Source: Rhodothermales bacterium (GTDB lineage Bacteria > Bacteroidota > Rhodothermia > Rhodothermales > JAHQVL01). From it: 19,002 nt of DNA. A model generated the notes under the pieces. It ran no database searches and had not been told where the DNA came from. It saw only the letters and a list, made by a program, of their open reading frames with translations. Shown here piece after piece: positions 7,100-15,022 of the stretch. How positions within the stretch are numbered: position 1 is the stretch's first letter; each line of letters opens with the position of its first letter. Made by a program: the position numbers and the translations under genes. The stretch is from assembly GCA_041391505.1 (NCBI GenBank), contig JAWKNW010000047.1, positions 1-19,002 on the forward strand. Direction: 5' to 3'.

Positions 7100-8104
7100 G
7101 TGAGAAGGACAGCGCACATAGGGTTGATGGCCATCCTGTCTCTGGCGGGATGTGAGATCTTGGGTGGTCCGGATTCTCCAACACCGTACGCCCTCGATAT
7201 CCCTGCATCCTTTCCCGAGGCCACCCTTCCCGCCGACAACCCCATGACGCGGGAAGGCGTGGCGCTCGGCGAGCGGTTGTTTTTCGATCCGATCCTCTCG
7301 ATCGACAGCACGGTCGCCTGCGGTTCGTGCCACGACCCCGCCTTCAGTTTCAGCGACCCGAAAGCGTTCAGCGACGGCGTGGCCGGCAAGACGGGGCGCA
7401 ACTCCATGGCTGTCGTCAATGTGGCGTGGATGCCGACGCTGTTCTGGGACGGCCGCGCCGGCAGCGTCGAAGAGCAGGCGCTGGGCCCTGTCGAGAACCC
7501 TGTTGAGATGGGCGAGTCGTGGCCGCACGTCGTCGAAAAGCTCCAGCGGCATCCGGACTACCCGCGGCTGTTTGACGAGGCCTTCGAAACGTCCGCCATC
7601 ACGCCGGAACTCGTCGTCAAGGCCATCGCCCAGTACGAGCGGACGCTGATCTCGGCCAACGCGCGCTACGACCGGTTCAAGGCGGGCGAGGAGACCCTGA
7701 CCGCCCAGGAAGAGCTGGGGCGCACCATCTTCTTCGGCGAGCGCGGGGACTGCTTCCACTGCCACGGCACCGCGCTCTTCACCGACAACCGATACCACAA
7801 TAACGGACTCGACGCCGTGCCGGCCGACTCCGGGCTCGCCGGCATCACCGGCGCCTCGTTCGACCTCGCCAAATTCAAGACGCCCTCGCTGCGCAACGTG
7901 GCAGTCACGGCGCCCTACATGCACGACGGCCGGTTCGAGACACTCGAAGACGTCGTCACCTTTTACAATGCGGAAGTCCAGCCATCGGCCACCCTCGACC
8001 CGCTCCTCGGCCGCACCCGGCGGGAGCCGCTGAGCGACGAGGAGCAGGCGGCGCTCGTCGCCTTTTTGCATACGCTGACCGACGACGACTTCCTATCCCC
8101 CTGA
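7100..8104 (+). CDS. MbnH/MauG-like di-haem cytochrome c peroxidase family lipoprotein
   Basis: From GTG 7100 this encodes 334 residues. The short signal ends in ILSLAGC, so Cys18 is lipidated. It has the full di-haem bacterial peroxidase/MauG architecture: GERLFFDPILS, haem 1 at C74-GS-C77-H78, a FWDGRA motif near 115-120 with a Trp between the haems, a YERTL helix, haem 2 at C218-FH-C221-H222, and TPSLRNVAVTAPYMHDGRF near 261-279. MbnH belongs to this family and oxidises a Trp of its partner MbnP. The MbnP-like gene directly upstream makes MbnH the best functional model, but a hydrogen-peroxide-reducing cytochrome c peroxidase is possible. The frame is open back to 6698; GTG 7100 is chosen for its AGGTGA site and lipobox. 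The stop lies 5 nt before the molybdoenzyme gene, so they are very likely co-translated. Confidence 0.88.
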   Translation: MRRTAHIGLMAILSLAGCEILGGPDSPTPYALDIPASFPEATLPADNPMTREGVALGERLFFDPILSIDSTVACGSCHDPAFSFSDPKAFSDGVAGKTGRNSMAVVNVAWMPTLFWDGRAGSVEEQALGPVENPVEMGESWPHVVEKLQRHPDYPRLFDEAFETSAITPELVVKAIAQYERTLISANARYDRFKAGEETLTAQEELGRTIFFGERGDCFHCHGTALFTDNRYHNNGLDAVPADSGLAGITGASFDLAKFKTPSLRNVAVTAPYMHDGRFETLEDVVTFYNAEVQPSATLDPLLGRTRREPLSDEEQAALVAFLHTLTDDDFLSP

Positions 8105-8109
8105 TCATC

Positions 8110-9243
8110 ATGCCATTCGACCCACTCACACGACGCGCTTTCCTGCGCAGGACCGGCGGCCTCGTCGCCGGCGTGTCCCTGACGGCGCTCGTCGGTTGCG
8201 AAAGCTTCGGCGTCGAACCCGTCACCGGGGGGATCGACTTCCTGCCGTTCATCACGCCCAACGAGACCTTTTTCAAGCAATTTGGGGCGGATGGCGGCGT
8301 CAAGGACTGGCCGGGCATCCAGCAGATTCCCCAGAGCGAATGGTCGCTGTCGATCGACGGCGCCGTCGCCTCCCCGCGGACGCTCCGCATCGCCGATATC
8401 TTCGCCGAGGCCGAGCATGAAGTCACCATCCTGTCCACGCTGCGGTGCATCCTGGACAACAACGCCGGCCAGGGCCTCGTGGGCACGGCCACCTGGAAAG
8501 GCATCCCCCTGCGCCGCTTCCTGGACGCGGCGGGCGTCGACCTGACGCGCGCGCGCCGGCTGCGCTTTTACGGGGCCGACGGATTTACCAACAACCTGCC
8601 GATCGAGCGGGTTTTCGGGGATGCCGAGAGCGACCTCGTGGAGCCCCTGCTGGTGTATGAGATGAACGGCATTGCAGTGCCGTCGTCGCACGGCGCCCCG
8701 ATTCGTCTGCTCGTCCCGGGTTATTACGGCTACAAAAGCGTCAAGTGGCTCACCCGCGTGGAGGTCACCGAAAACGACGACCCGTTCGGCACCTATCAGG
8801 AGGTGCTCGGCTACACCGACGACGGGCGGATCGATGTCTCCTGCAAGACGACCAGCATCCTGCGCGGGGCGCGGATCCCCGCAGGGCCGGCGCGCATCGC
8901 CGGCTTCGCGCTCAGCGGCCACGGCAGCATCGACCAGGTCCGCCTCACGATCGACGGCGGCGAGATGGTGCAGGCCCGCATCCTGAGTCTGAACGAACTG
9001 CTCGCGTCCGCGCCCGACATCCGCGGCGCGTTCCAGCTCACCCAGACGGATCGATTCCCCTACCCGTACCGGGGCGTCTGGACGCTCTGGGAATACCAGT
9101 GGGACGCCACGCCGGGGCAGCATCTCATCCGCGTGCAGGCCCACGACGCCGCCGGCAACGAACAACCGCCCTCCGACGACGACCCCACCGACGGTCAGAA
9201 TCCGGCTTTCGAATTTAATGTCACGGTAGAAAGTAGTTCATGA
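8110..9243 (+). CDS. Sulfite-oxidase-fold molybdopterin enzyme, Tat lipoprotein
   Basis: This 377-residue protein begins with a twin-arginine signal (TRRAFLRR, residues 7-14) followed by a hydrophobic stretch ending in ALVGC. It is therefore predicted to be folded in the cytoplasm with its cofactor, exported by Tat and lipidated at Cys30. The molybdopterin-binding sulfite-oxidase domain spans about residues 65-235. It includes the Cys-bearing segment STLRC113 and the following ATWKGIPLRRFLDAAGV, the usual molybdenum-ligand region. SHGAPIRLLVPGYYGYKSVKWL near 196-217 is also typical. A Mo-co dimerisation-like Ig domain follows (VSCKTTSIL near 240, then to the end). The substrate is unknown; sulfite is not implied, since many family members reduce or oxidise other compounds. 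It lies 5 nt after the di-haem enzyme, a possible electron partner. Confidence 0.9.
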   Translation: MPFDPLTRRAFLRRTGGLVAGVSLTALVGCESFGVEPVTGGIDFLPFITPNETFFKQFGADGGVKDWPGIQQIPQSEWSLSIDGAVASPRTLRIADIFAEAEHEVTILSTLRCILDNNAGQGLVGTATWKGIPLRRFLDAAGVDLTRARRLRFYGADGFTNNLPIERVFGDAESDLVEPLLVYEMNGIAVPSSHGAPIRLLVPGYYGYKSVKWLTRVEVTENDDPFGTYQEVLGYTDDGRIDVSCKTTSILRGARIPAGPARIAGFALSGHGSIDQVRLTIDGGEMVQARILSLNELLASAPDIRGAFQLTQTDRFPYPYRGVWTLWEYQWDATPGQHLIRVQAHDAAGNEQPPSDDDPTDGQNPAFEFNVTVESSS

Positions 9244-9280
9244 ATCACATGATGTATCCACGATAAAAACACAAAAAGGA

Positions 9281-10501
9281 ATGCGTGCATTACGAGGAGT
9301 ATCCCTGCGCAACGCCGGCGTAGTACTGGCGGTGACCCTGCTCGCGCTGGCGAGCGGCCGGCCGCTCCAGGCCCAATCGACCACCGACCTGGACGCCCAG
9401 GTCGCCGACCTTTTCGAGCGAAGCTGCGCCCGCGCCGGATGCCACGCCGGACCGGTCCCGATGATGAATCTGGACCTCAGCCGGGACCAGCATTATGCCG
9501 CGCTCGTCGGCGAGGCCAGCACGGAGAACCCGCAGATCAAGCGGGTGGAGCCGGGCCGGCCGGATCAGAGCTACATCATCATGAAATTGAAGGGCGAGCC
9601 GGGCATCGTGGGGATGCAGATGCCGTTCACGGGCGACAAGCTCACGCCCGATGAAATCGGGCTTATCGAACAGTGGATCGCGGGCATGGGCGGCGTGGAC
9701 GAAAGCCGCAAAGCCGCCGCGCCGGCCGCCGAACCGTATCCCTTTTACGGCTGGAAGGTGATGAACCTGCCGACGAGCCGCACGCTCAACGCCGGCAACA
9801 TGCTGTTCATGATCGGGCACCGCTTCAACCCGCGCATCAGCGACGGCTACAGCGCCTTCTTCGGCCTCGACGGCAGCGCCATCATCTACCTGAGCCTCGG
9901 TTACGCGATCACCGACAACCTCCTCGTCGCGCTGGCGCGCAGCAACTCCGCCGACGATGTCGAGCTGTCGGCTCGCTACGGGCTCATGCGCCAGGGCGGT
10001 GCACGCAACTGGCCCATCGGCGCCAGCCTGCAAACGACCGCCAACTGGATCACGCAGACCAACGAAGGCGAATCGAGCTTCGAGGCCGAACGGCTCAAGT
10101 TCACCGCGCAGCTGAGCCTCACGCGCTCCATCATGGACCGGATCGGACTGGCCGTCGTGCCCGGCGTGCTCGTGAACCAGAATGAGATCGAGACCGACGA
10201 GCCCCTGCTCGTGACCGTGGGTCTCGGCGCCCGGTGGCGTTTCGCGCCCAAGCTTTCCATCATCGGCGAGTGGGTGCCGATCGTCTCCGGCTACAACCGT
10301 TCGCTCATCTTCGGCAACGACATCCGGTACGACAGCTGGGGCGGCGGACTGGAAATCAGCACTGCCGGCCACGTCTTCCAGATCGTCGTCGCCAATGCGG
10401 TCGGCCTGACGACCGACCAGTACCTGCGGGGCGGCGACCTCGGTATCGAAAATGGCGATATCCGGCTTGGATTCAATATTTTCCGCATCCTCACACCCTG
10501 A
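9281..10501 (+). CDS. Fusion of CX4CH cytochrome-like domain to DUF5777-type outer-membrane barrel
   Basis: This 406-residue exported protein has a Sec signal peptide (cleavage near LQAQ, residue 32). Residues 36-145 form a mono-haem-like domain with C49-ARAG-C54-H55 and a distal MQMPFTG segment (M112/M114), followed by LIEQWIAGM. An Ala-rich linker leads to a barrel from about residue 150 to the end. The barrel begins GWKVMNLPTSRTLNAG and contains MLFMIGHRF, FFGLDGSAI and an LVALARS strand, as in DUF5777 barrels. The first half closely resembles the separate lipoprotein at 4795, which is itself followed by a barrel gene. An AAGGA directly abuts the ATG, which is closer than a usual ribosome-binding site, so the start is moderately sure. 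Likely role: redox or metal chemistry at the inner face of an outer-membrane channel (inference). Confidence 0.85.
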   Translation: MRALRGVSLRNAGVVLAVTLLALASGRPLQAQSTTDLDAQVADLFERSCARAGCHAGPVPMMNLDLSRDQHYAALVGEASTENPQIKRVEPGRPDQSYIIMKLKGEPGIVGMQMPFTGDKLTPDEIGLIEQWIAGMGGVDESRKAAAPAAEPYPFYGWKVMNLPTSRTLNAGNMLFMIGHRFNPRISDGYSAFFGLDGSAIIYLSLGYAITDNLLVALARSNSADDVELSARYGLMRQGGARNWPIGASLQTTANWITQTNEGESSFEAERLKFTAQLSLTRSIMDRIGLAVVPGVLVNQNEIETDEPLLVTVGLGARWRFAPKLSIIGEWVPIVSGYNRSLIFGNDIRYDSWGGGLEISTAGHVFQIVVANAVGLTTDQYLRGGDLGIENGDIRLGFNIFRILTP

Positions 10502-10509
10502 ACGCTTCG

Positions 10510-10538
10510 GCGGGGAGGCGGCATACGCCCCTCCCCGC
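10510..10538 (+). terminator. GC-rich stem-loop ending the long plus-strand run
   Basis: GCGGGGAGG (10510-10518) pairs perfectly with CCTCCCCGC (10530-10538), with a further GGC/GCC inside and an ATAC loop, 9 nt after the stop at 10501. No T-run follows, so intrinsic termination is plausible rather than certain. Confidence 0.5.
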
Positions 10539-10601
10539 TGGTCATCTGACGATCCTCGCGTACATCCCGTAAAAGCGGGTTTCGTGAAACTCAACCGGAA
10601 G

Positions 10602-10635
10602 TTGGCGTAGAACACGCAACGTCCCTTATCTTTTG
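10602..10635 (+). promoter_or_regulatory. Possible Bacteroidota-type promoter before the DUF2946-like gene
   Basis: TTGGCG (10602-10607), a 19-nt spacer, then TATCTTTTG (10627-10635) resembles the TTTG / TAnnTTTG pattern of Bacteroidota. Its transcript would begin at or just after the ATG at 10638, implying a leaderless message or a later start. Tentative. Confidence 0.3.
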
Positions 10636-10637
10636 CC

Positions 10638-11024
10638 ATGCCTACCGCACGCTCCATACGCGCAACCCTTATCCTGGCGACGTTTCTCGCCGGGATGATC
10701 GTTGCGCCGTTGTCGCACTACGCCTACATGGCGCTGGGCGATGCGTACGCGCCGGCAGGAATGGCCGCCTCGCACCATGCGGGGATGCGCCACGCGACGG
10801 ACATGCCGGCGTCCCTGCCGGACGCCCCTTCGGTTTCCGGCAAAACGGAGGTCCTGGTTTGCGATTACTGGAGCCTCTTCGCCACCTTCGCGGCGATCGA
10901 CGCGGGGCAGCCTTCGTTGCTTATCGCGCCGGATCGCGGCACGCATCATAACGCGTATCCCGCGGATCAACCGCTGCCCGTCGCCCCATCGACGGCCCAT
11001 CTCCGAGGCCCGCCCGCCGCCTGA
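10638..11024 (+). CDS. Small His/Met-rich DUF2946-like exported protein
   Basis: This 128-residue protein has an N-terminal hydrophobic segment (residues 8-24) acting as signal or anchor. A His/Met-rich stretch follows (MAASHHAGMRHATDM, near 42-56), then a VCDYWSLFATFAAI segment and a C-terminal HLRGPPAA. The ending in RGPP, the His-rich middle and the position directly before a TonB receptor recall DUF2946 proteins that accompany copper receptors in Proteobacteria. It has only one Cys, where DUF2946 proteins generally have a CPxC-type pair, so the match is partial. A role in periplasmic copper binding or sensing is inferred. No ribosome-binding site is visible and a later start cannot be excluded. 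The following 198 bp (11025-11222) hold no gene and only small hairpins. Confidence 0.6.
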   Translation: MPTARSIRATLILATFLAGMIVAPLSHYAYMALGDAYAPAGMAASHHAGMRHATDMPASLPDAPSVSGKTEVLVCDYWSLFATFAAIDAGQPSLLIAPDRGTHHNAYPADQPLPVAPSTAHLRGPPAA

Positions 11025-11222
11025 GGCCGCACCCCACCGCCTCCTCCCTTCTTTCCTGATCGATTCTTCGAGGTCCCAACCGCCCTCTCGTGGCGGCGCA
11101 CGTTCCACGCATGGCTGCAGGCCGTTTGCCGTCCTTACGGCGTTGTGGACCCCATCTACCTAACAGGCAACTGCATGGCAGACGCAATGAGCGCGCCAGG
11201 CAGCCCGCATCCTATCTATCCT

Positions 11223-13520
11223 ATGAATCGCTATAAGAGCCTTTTATTCGCCGCGCTTCTGGCCCTGATCGGCGCGTCGCCCGCGCAGGCCCAGCACCAG
11301 ATTACCGGCATCGTCGTGGACGCCGCCACCCAGGAAGCCCTGCCTGGCGTCAACGTGTTCGCCACCGGCACGACCCTTGGCGCGACCACGGACTCGGACG
11401 GCCGCTTCACCGTCCGGTCGACCGTCAACCTGACCAGCCTCACGTTTTCCTATCTGGGCTACAAGGCCCAGACGATCGAACTCGGCGCCGAAACGGAGCT
11501 GCGCGTCGCGCTCGAGCCGACGACCGTCGACCTCCAGCCCGTGATCGTTTCCGCCGGCCGCGGCGTCCAGGCCCGCACCGACGCCCCGATCGCCATCGAC
11601 GCGCTCTCCGCGAGCAAGCTCCAGGAAACGAAGCCCACGATGCTCTACCAGGCGCTCAACCAGATCCCCGGGGTGCACATGACCAACCTCGGCAACGAGC
11701 AGCATACCATGAGCATCCGGCAGCCGCTCCAGTACAAGGCGCTGTTCGTCTACCTGGAAGACGGGCTCCCGATTCGCCCGACCGGGGTGTTCAACCATAA
11801 TGCACTGATTGAAATCAACATGGCCGGCATCGAGCGGGTCGAGGTCATTCGCGGTCCCTCCTCCGCCCTCTACGGCAGCAACGCCGTCGGCGGCGCGATC
11901 AACTTCATCACCCCCGAGCCGACCGACGTGTTTTCCGGCTACTTCAACGCGCGGGTGGACAACTACGGGTACCGCCGCAGCGACTTCAACGCCAGCACGA
12001 CGTTTGGCAAGCTCGGCATCTACGCCGGCGGCTATGTGGCCCGCCAGCGCGATAGCTGGGCGGATCATACCGACTTCGACAAGCTTTCCCTCACGTTCCG
12101 TGCGGATTACGCCCTCGCCGAGCGTACCAAGTGGGTCACTACGCTGTCCACCAACCATCTGGACACCGACATGCGCGGCGACCTGGACAGCCTGAATTTC
12201 TACGGCCGCGGCTATTCGAGCCTCCAGACGTTCACCTACCGCACCGTCGACGCCACGCGCGTCCGCTCGACCGTCACGCAGAACTGGAACGATCTGAACA
12301 CCAGCGATCTCACCGTCGGCTTCCGGCAGAACTCCATCGGCCAGCTGCCGTCCTACCGCGTACGCGACGATCGTACGAACCCGCTCCGCGCGACGGGCGA
12401 GATCAACGACAACTCGTTCACCAGCTACCTCGCCAACCTCCAGCACAAGGCATATTTCGGGACGATGGACGCCGTGCTCACCGCCGGCCTCAGCGCCGAC
12501 TTCAGCCCCAACTCCTATTACGCCGATTTCCTGGAGATCCAGCGCAATGCCGACGGGCAGTACATCGGCTTTACGCAGCTTGATTCGACGCTGACGAACT
12601 ACGATGTCGACCTCCTGAACACGGCCGCCTACGCCCAGTTCGAGATCGTGCCGATCGACCGGCTGCGCCTGGTGGCGTCCCTGCGGTACGACCGGATCGA
12701 CTATAATTACGACAACCACCTGACCGCTTCGGCCTTTTCGGGCGCTCCCGACGAGAAGAACGGCTATAACAGCCTCAGTCCGAAACTCGGCCTGACCTAC
12801 GACCTCCGCCGGGGCCGCGGGCTGTACGCCAACTGGAGCCAGGGTTTTATCCCCCCTGAAATCGGCGACCTCTACCGCGGCGTCAAGGTACCCACGCTCC
12901 AGCCGGCCAACTTCGACTCGTACGAAGCCGGCGGCTGGGCTGCGTTCCTTCAGGGCAAGCTCTACGTCAACGCCAGCCTGTACCGGATGGACGGCCGTAA
13001 CGAGATCATCTCCGTCCGCCTCGACGACGGCTCGACGGAAAACCGGAACGCCGGCAAGACGCGCCACACCGGCGTCGAGTACGCCGTGGTCTACTCCCCG
13101 ATCCAGGCGTTGTCCTTCCGGATCGGCGGCACCAACGCGGTGCATGAGTTCTTGCGGTACGAAGAGGCCGGCGTGATCTATGACGGCAACGAGATGAACC
13201 AGGCGCCCGGCTGGATCGCCAACGCCGAGGTCATGTTCCGTCCGCCCTTCCTCAAGGGATCGCGCATCGCGCTGGAATGGCAGCACCTCGATCGCTACTA
13301 CATGGATGTGGCCAACACGTTCGAATACGACGGCTACAACCTGCTGCACCTCCGGATGGGCTACGAAATCAAGGGCGTCGAAGTATGGGCGAACGTCGAG
13401 AACCTGACCGACGAACTCTACGCCAACATCGCCGCGCGCAACCGGTTTGGCGACAGCTACTCGCCCGGCTCGGCGCGCAACATCGTGTTCGGCGTCGGCT
13501 ACCGGTTTGGCCGTCGCTGA
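11223..13520 (+). CDS. TonB-dependent outer-membrane receptor with CarboxypepD_reg-like domain
   Basis: From ATG 11223 this encodes 765 residues. A Sec signal ends in PAQAQ near residue 25. Residues 27-110 form the Ig-like carboxypeptidase-regulatory domain (QITGIVVDAATQEALPGVNV, then SYLGYKAQTIEL). The plug follows, about 120-250, with ALNQIPGVHM, VYLEDGLPIRPTG, IERVEVIRGPSSALYG and AVGGAINFIT. The rest is a barrel with many aromatic strand ends, finishing VGYRFGRR. The substrate is not determined; Cys is absent from the plug, so it lacks the CxxxM copper site of the receptor at 15067. The frame is open back to 11145, but only 11223 gives a signal peptide at the N-terminus. It lies between the DUF2946-like and BNR lipoprotein genes, suggesting a shared metal-related function. 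No TonB/ExbBD genes are in the window. Confidence 0.93.
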   Translation: MNRYKSLLFAALLALIGASPAQAQHQITGIVVDAATQEALPGVNVFATGTTLGATTDSDGRFTVRSTVNLTSLTFSYLGYKAQTIELGAETELRVALEPTTVDLQPVIVSAGRGVQARTDAPIAIDALSASKLQETKPTMLYQALNQIPGVHMTNLGNEQHTMSIRQPLQYKALFVYLEDGLPIRPTGVFNHNALIEINMAGIERVEVIRGPSSALYGSNAVGGAINFITPEPTDVFSGYFNARVDNYGYRRSDFNASTTFGKLGIYAGGYVARQRDSWADHTDFDKLSLTFRADYALAERTKWVTTLSTNHLDTDMRGDLDSLNFYGRGYSSLQTFTYRTVDATRVRSTVTQNWNDLNTSDLTVGFRQNSIGQLPSYRVRDDRTNPLRATGEINDNSFTSYLANLQHKAYFGTMDAVLTAGLSADFSPNSYYADFLEIQRNADGQYIGFTQLDSTLTNYDVDLLNTAAYAQFEIVPIDRLRLVASLRYDRIDYNYDNHLTASAFSGAPDEKNGYNSLSPKLGLTYDLRRGRGLYANWSQGFIPPEIGDLYRGVKVPTLQPANFDSYEAGGWAAFLQGKLYVNASLYRMDGRNEIISVRLDDGSTENRNAGKTRHTGVEYAVVYSPIQALSFRIGGTNAVHEFLRYEEAGVIYDGNEMNQAPGWIANAEVMFRPPFLKGSRIALEWQHLDRYYMDVANTFEYDGYNLLHLRMGYEIKGVEVWANVENLTDELYANIAARNRFGDSYSPGSARNIVFGVGYRFGRR

Positions 13521-13541
13521 TTAACCCGCTGTTTTCGCATC

Positions 13542-13569
13542 GGGACCCGGGCCAGCAGGTCCGGGTCCC
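13542..13569 (+). terminator. Stem-loop between TonB receptor and BNR lipoprotein
   Basis: GGGACCCGG (13542-13550) pairs perfectly with CCGGGTCCC (13561-13569), extended inside by GCC/GGT around an AGCA loop. It lies 21 nt after the stop at 13520, without a T-tract. It may act as a partial terminator or mRNA 3'-end protector that lowers downstream expression. Confidence 0.5.
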
Positions 13570-13591
13570 TCACTCCGTTCGAAGAGCCACC

Positions 13592-14893
13592 ATGCAAACC
13601 ACCCGTTTCACCGCCTTCGCCGCCCGCACCGCGCTGGCGTTCCTGATCCTGGCCGGCTGCGAGCCGGATGCCGGCGCGCCGGCGCCTGAACCGCATGCCC
13701 AGTCCGCGCCGGTGCTGCGCGCGGCATCGACCGTGACCGATGCCCTCACCCCCACGACGGCCGTCGATCCCGAGACCGGCGCCGCGTATCTGGCGTTTTT
13801 CCGGAAGGATGGCGACCAGACCAATGTGTACCTGGCGCGCCGCGAACCCGGCGCGTCGGCGTGGTCCGAGGCCGTCCGCGTGAACAGCGTGCCCGGCGAC
13901 GCGAGCCCGCATGCCCAGGCGCCGGCCCAGGTGGCCGTCGGGCCTGAAGGCCATGTGTATGTGGCCTGGACCAACGCGATCCCGATCGAGGGCCGGCGAT
14001 TCCCGGCCAGCAACCTGCTGTTCGCCCGCTCGACCGACGAGGGCCGCACCTTCAACGAACAGCGCGCCGTAAATTCGGACGCTGACGCCCGTACGTCGAG
14101 CCATACCTTCCACGACATCACGGTGGGGCGCGACGGGGTCGTTTACGTCTCCTGGCTCGACTCGCGCAAGCGCGATGCGGCCACGGCGGCGGCCGAGACG
14201 CCGGTGCGACCTGCCGGCATGGGCGAGCATAGCCACCACGCGGGATCTTCGGAGCTGCCGGGCACCGAGCTCTGGGTAGCTTCCTCGCGGGATGGCGGCG
14301 ACAGCTTCAGCGCGGGCACCGTCGTGGCCGGCGGAACGTGCCAGTGCTGCCGCACCTCGATGGCCGTGGCGAACGACGGGTCGGTGCATATCGTCTGGCG
14401 CCACATCTTCGGCGAAAACGAGCGGGACATGGCCATCGCGCATTCGACCGACGGCGGCGCGACCTTCAGCGCGCCGAGCCGCATCCATGCCGACCACTGG
14501 GAGATCGACGGCTGCCCGCATGCCGGCCCCTCCCTCGTGATCGACGCGCAGGGGCAGTACCATGTCGGCTGGTATACCGGCGAACCGACGCGCGCCGGCA
14601 TCTACTACGCGCGGTCGGAGAACGGGACGACGTTCAGCGAACCCCAGGCGCTGGTCACCGGCGTGGGCGTCTCGCAGGTCAAACTCAGCGGCAACGGTCT
14701 CCCGACGGTGCTCGTAGCCTGGGAGGACAAACACAGCCAGTCGGTCCGCCTCGGATATGCCACACCGTCCGGCGTCGAGTCGCTGGAAGCGGGCTTCGAG
14801 GCCGCGACCCTGCCGGCGATTTCGGCGAGCCCGAATGGGTGGATCGCGGTGGCCCAGGAAGGCAGCGACGTCGCGATCGTGTCCGGGGAATGA
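13592..14893 (+). CDS. BNR/sialidase-fold lipoprotein with CxCC and CPH motifs
   Basis: From ATG 13592 this encodes 433 residues with a clear lipobox (LILAGC, Cys23). The body has Asp-box-like BNR repeats (STDEGRTF, SRDGGDSF, STDGGATF, and SENGTTF), giving a sialidase-type propeller. The catalytic Arg triad of true sialidases is not evident, so sialidase activity is not supported. Unusual are C250-Q-C252-C253, a second cluster HADHW(299-303) then C308-P-H310, and a GEHSHH loop in the middle. These Cys/His groups are well suited to bind copper or another soft metal. The position directly after a TonB receptor and a His/Met-rich protein supports a metal role, though this is inference. The frame is open back to 13277 but that part overlaps the receptor and is a shadow. 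Confidence 0.85.
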   Translation: MQTTRFTAFAARTALAFLILAGCEPDAGAPAPEPHAQSAPVLRAASTVTDALTPTTAVDPETGAAYLAFFRKDGDQTNVYLARREPGASAWSEAVRVNSVPGDASPHAQAPAQVAVGPEGHVYVAWTNAIPIEGRRFPASNLLFARSTDEGRTFNEQRAVNSDADARTSSHTFHDITVGRDGVVYVSWLDSRKRDAATAAAETPVRPAGMGEHSHHAGSSELPGTELWVASSRDGGDSFSAGTVVAGGTCQCCRTSMAVANDGSVHIVWRHIFGENERDMAIAHSTDGGATFSAPSRIHADHWEIDGCPHAGPSLVIDAQGQYHVGWYTGEPTRAGIYYARSENGTTFSEPQALVTGVGVSQVKLSGNGLPTVLVAWEDKHSQSVRLGYATPSGVESLEAGFEAATLPAISASPNGWIAVAQEGSDVAIVSGE

Positions 14894-14978
14894 CCGGTTG
14901 CTGTCTGCTTATTCTTCGGACAGCGCCATCTTCAGATGTAGATCCTGGTTCTCAGCGCCGCGTTGCGTGGAGGCAGGA

Positions 14979-14996
14979 GGTGGGCTCAACCCCACC
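14979..14996. other. Hairpin in the convergent gap
   Basis: GGTGGG (14979-14984) pairs with CCCACC (14991-14996) over a 6-nt loop. It lies in the 173-bp gene-free gap between the convergent genes ending at 14893 and 15067. It could contribute to termination of the plus-strand transcript. Confidence 0.35.
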
Positions 14997-15022
14997 CTGC
15001 ATGTTCGGACACCGCCGGGCCT

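Noticed and set aside
9290..10657. A 455-codon minus-strand open frame
   Set aside because: Antisense shadow of the cytochrome-barrel fusion; low-complexity, acidic and His/Val-rich, with no signal peptide or family motif.
11025..11222. Cobalamin or other riboswitch in front of the TonB receptor
   Set aside because: No B12-box-like or other conserved core was recognisable; only short hairpins are present.
11244..13349. A 701-codon minus-strand open frame opposite the TonB receptor
   Set aside because: It is the antisense shadow of a GC-rich gene; the product is Val/Arg/Gly-rich with no domain, and the plus-strand receptor is unmistakable.
13499..14734. A 411-codon minus-strand open frame
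   Set aside because: Antisense shadow of the BNR lipoprotein, which has a lipobox and Asp-boxes on the plus strand.
13592..14893. True exo-alpha-sialidase
   Set aside because: Asp-boxes are present but the catalytic Arg triad and nucleophile pattern are not evident; the Cys/His motifs suggest another role.
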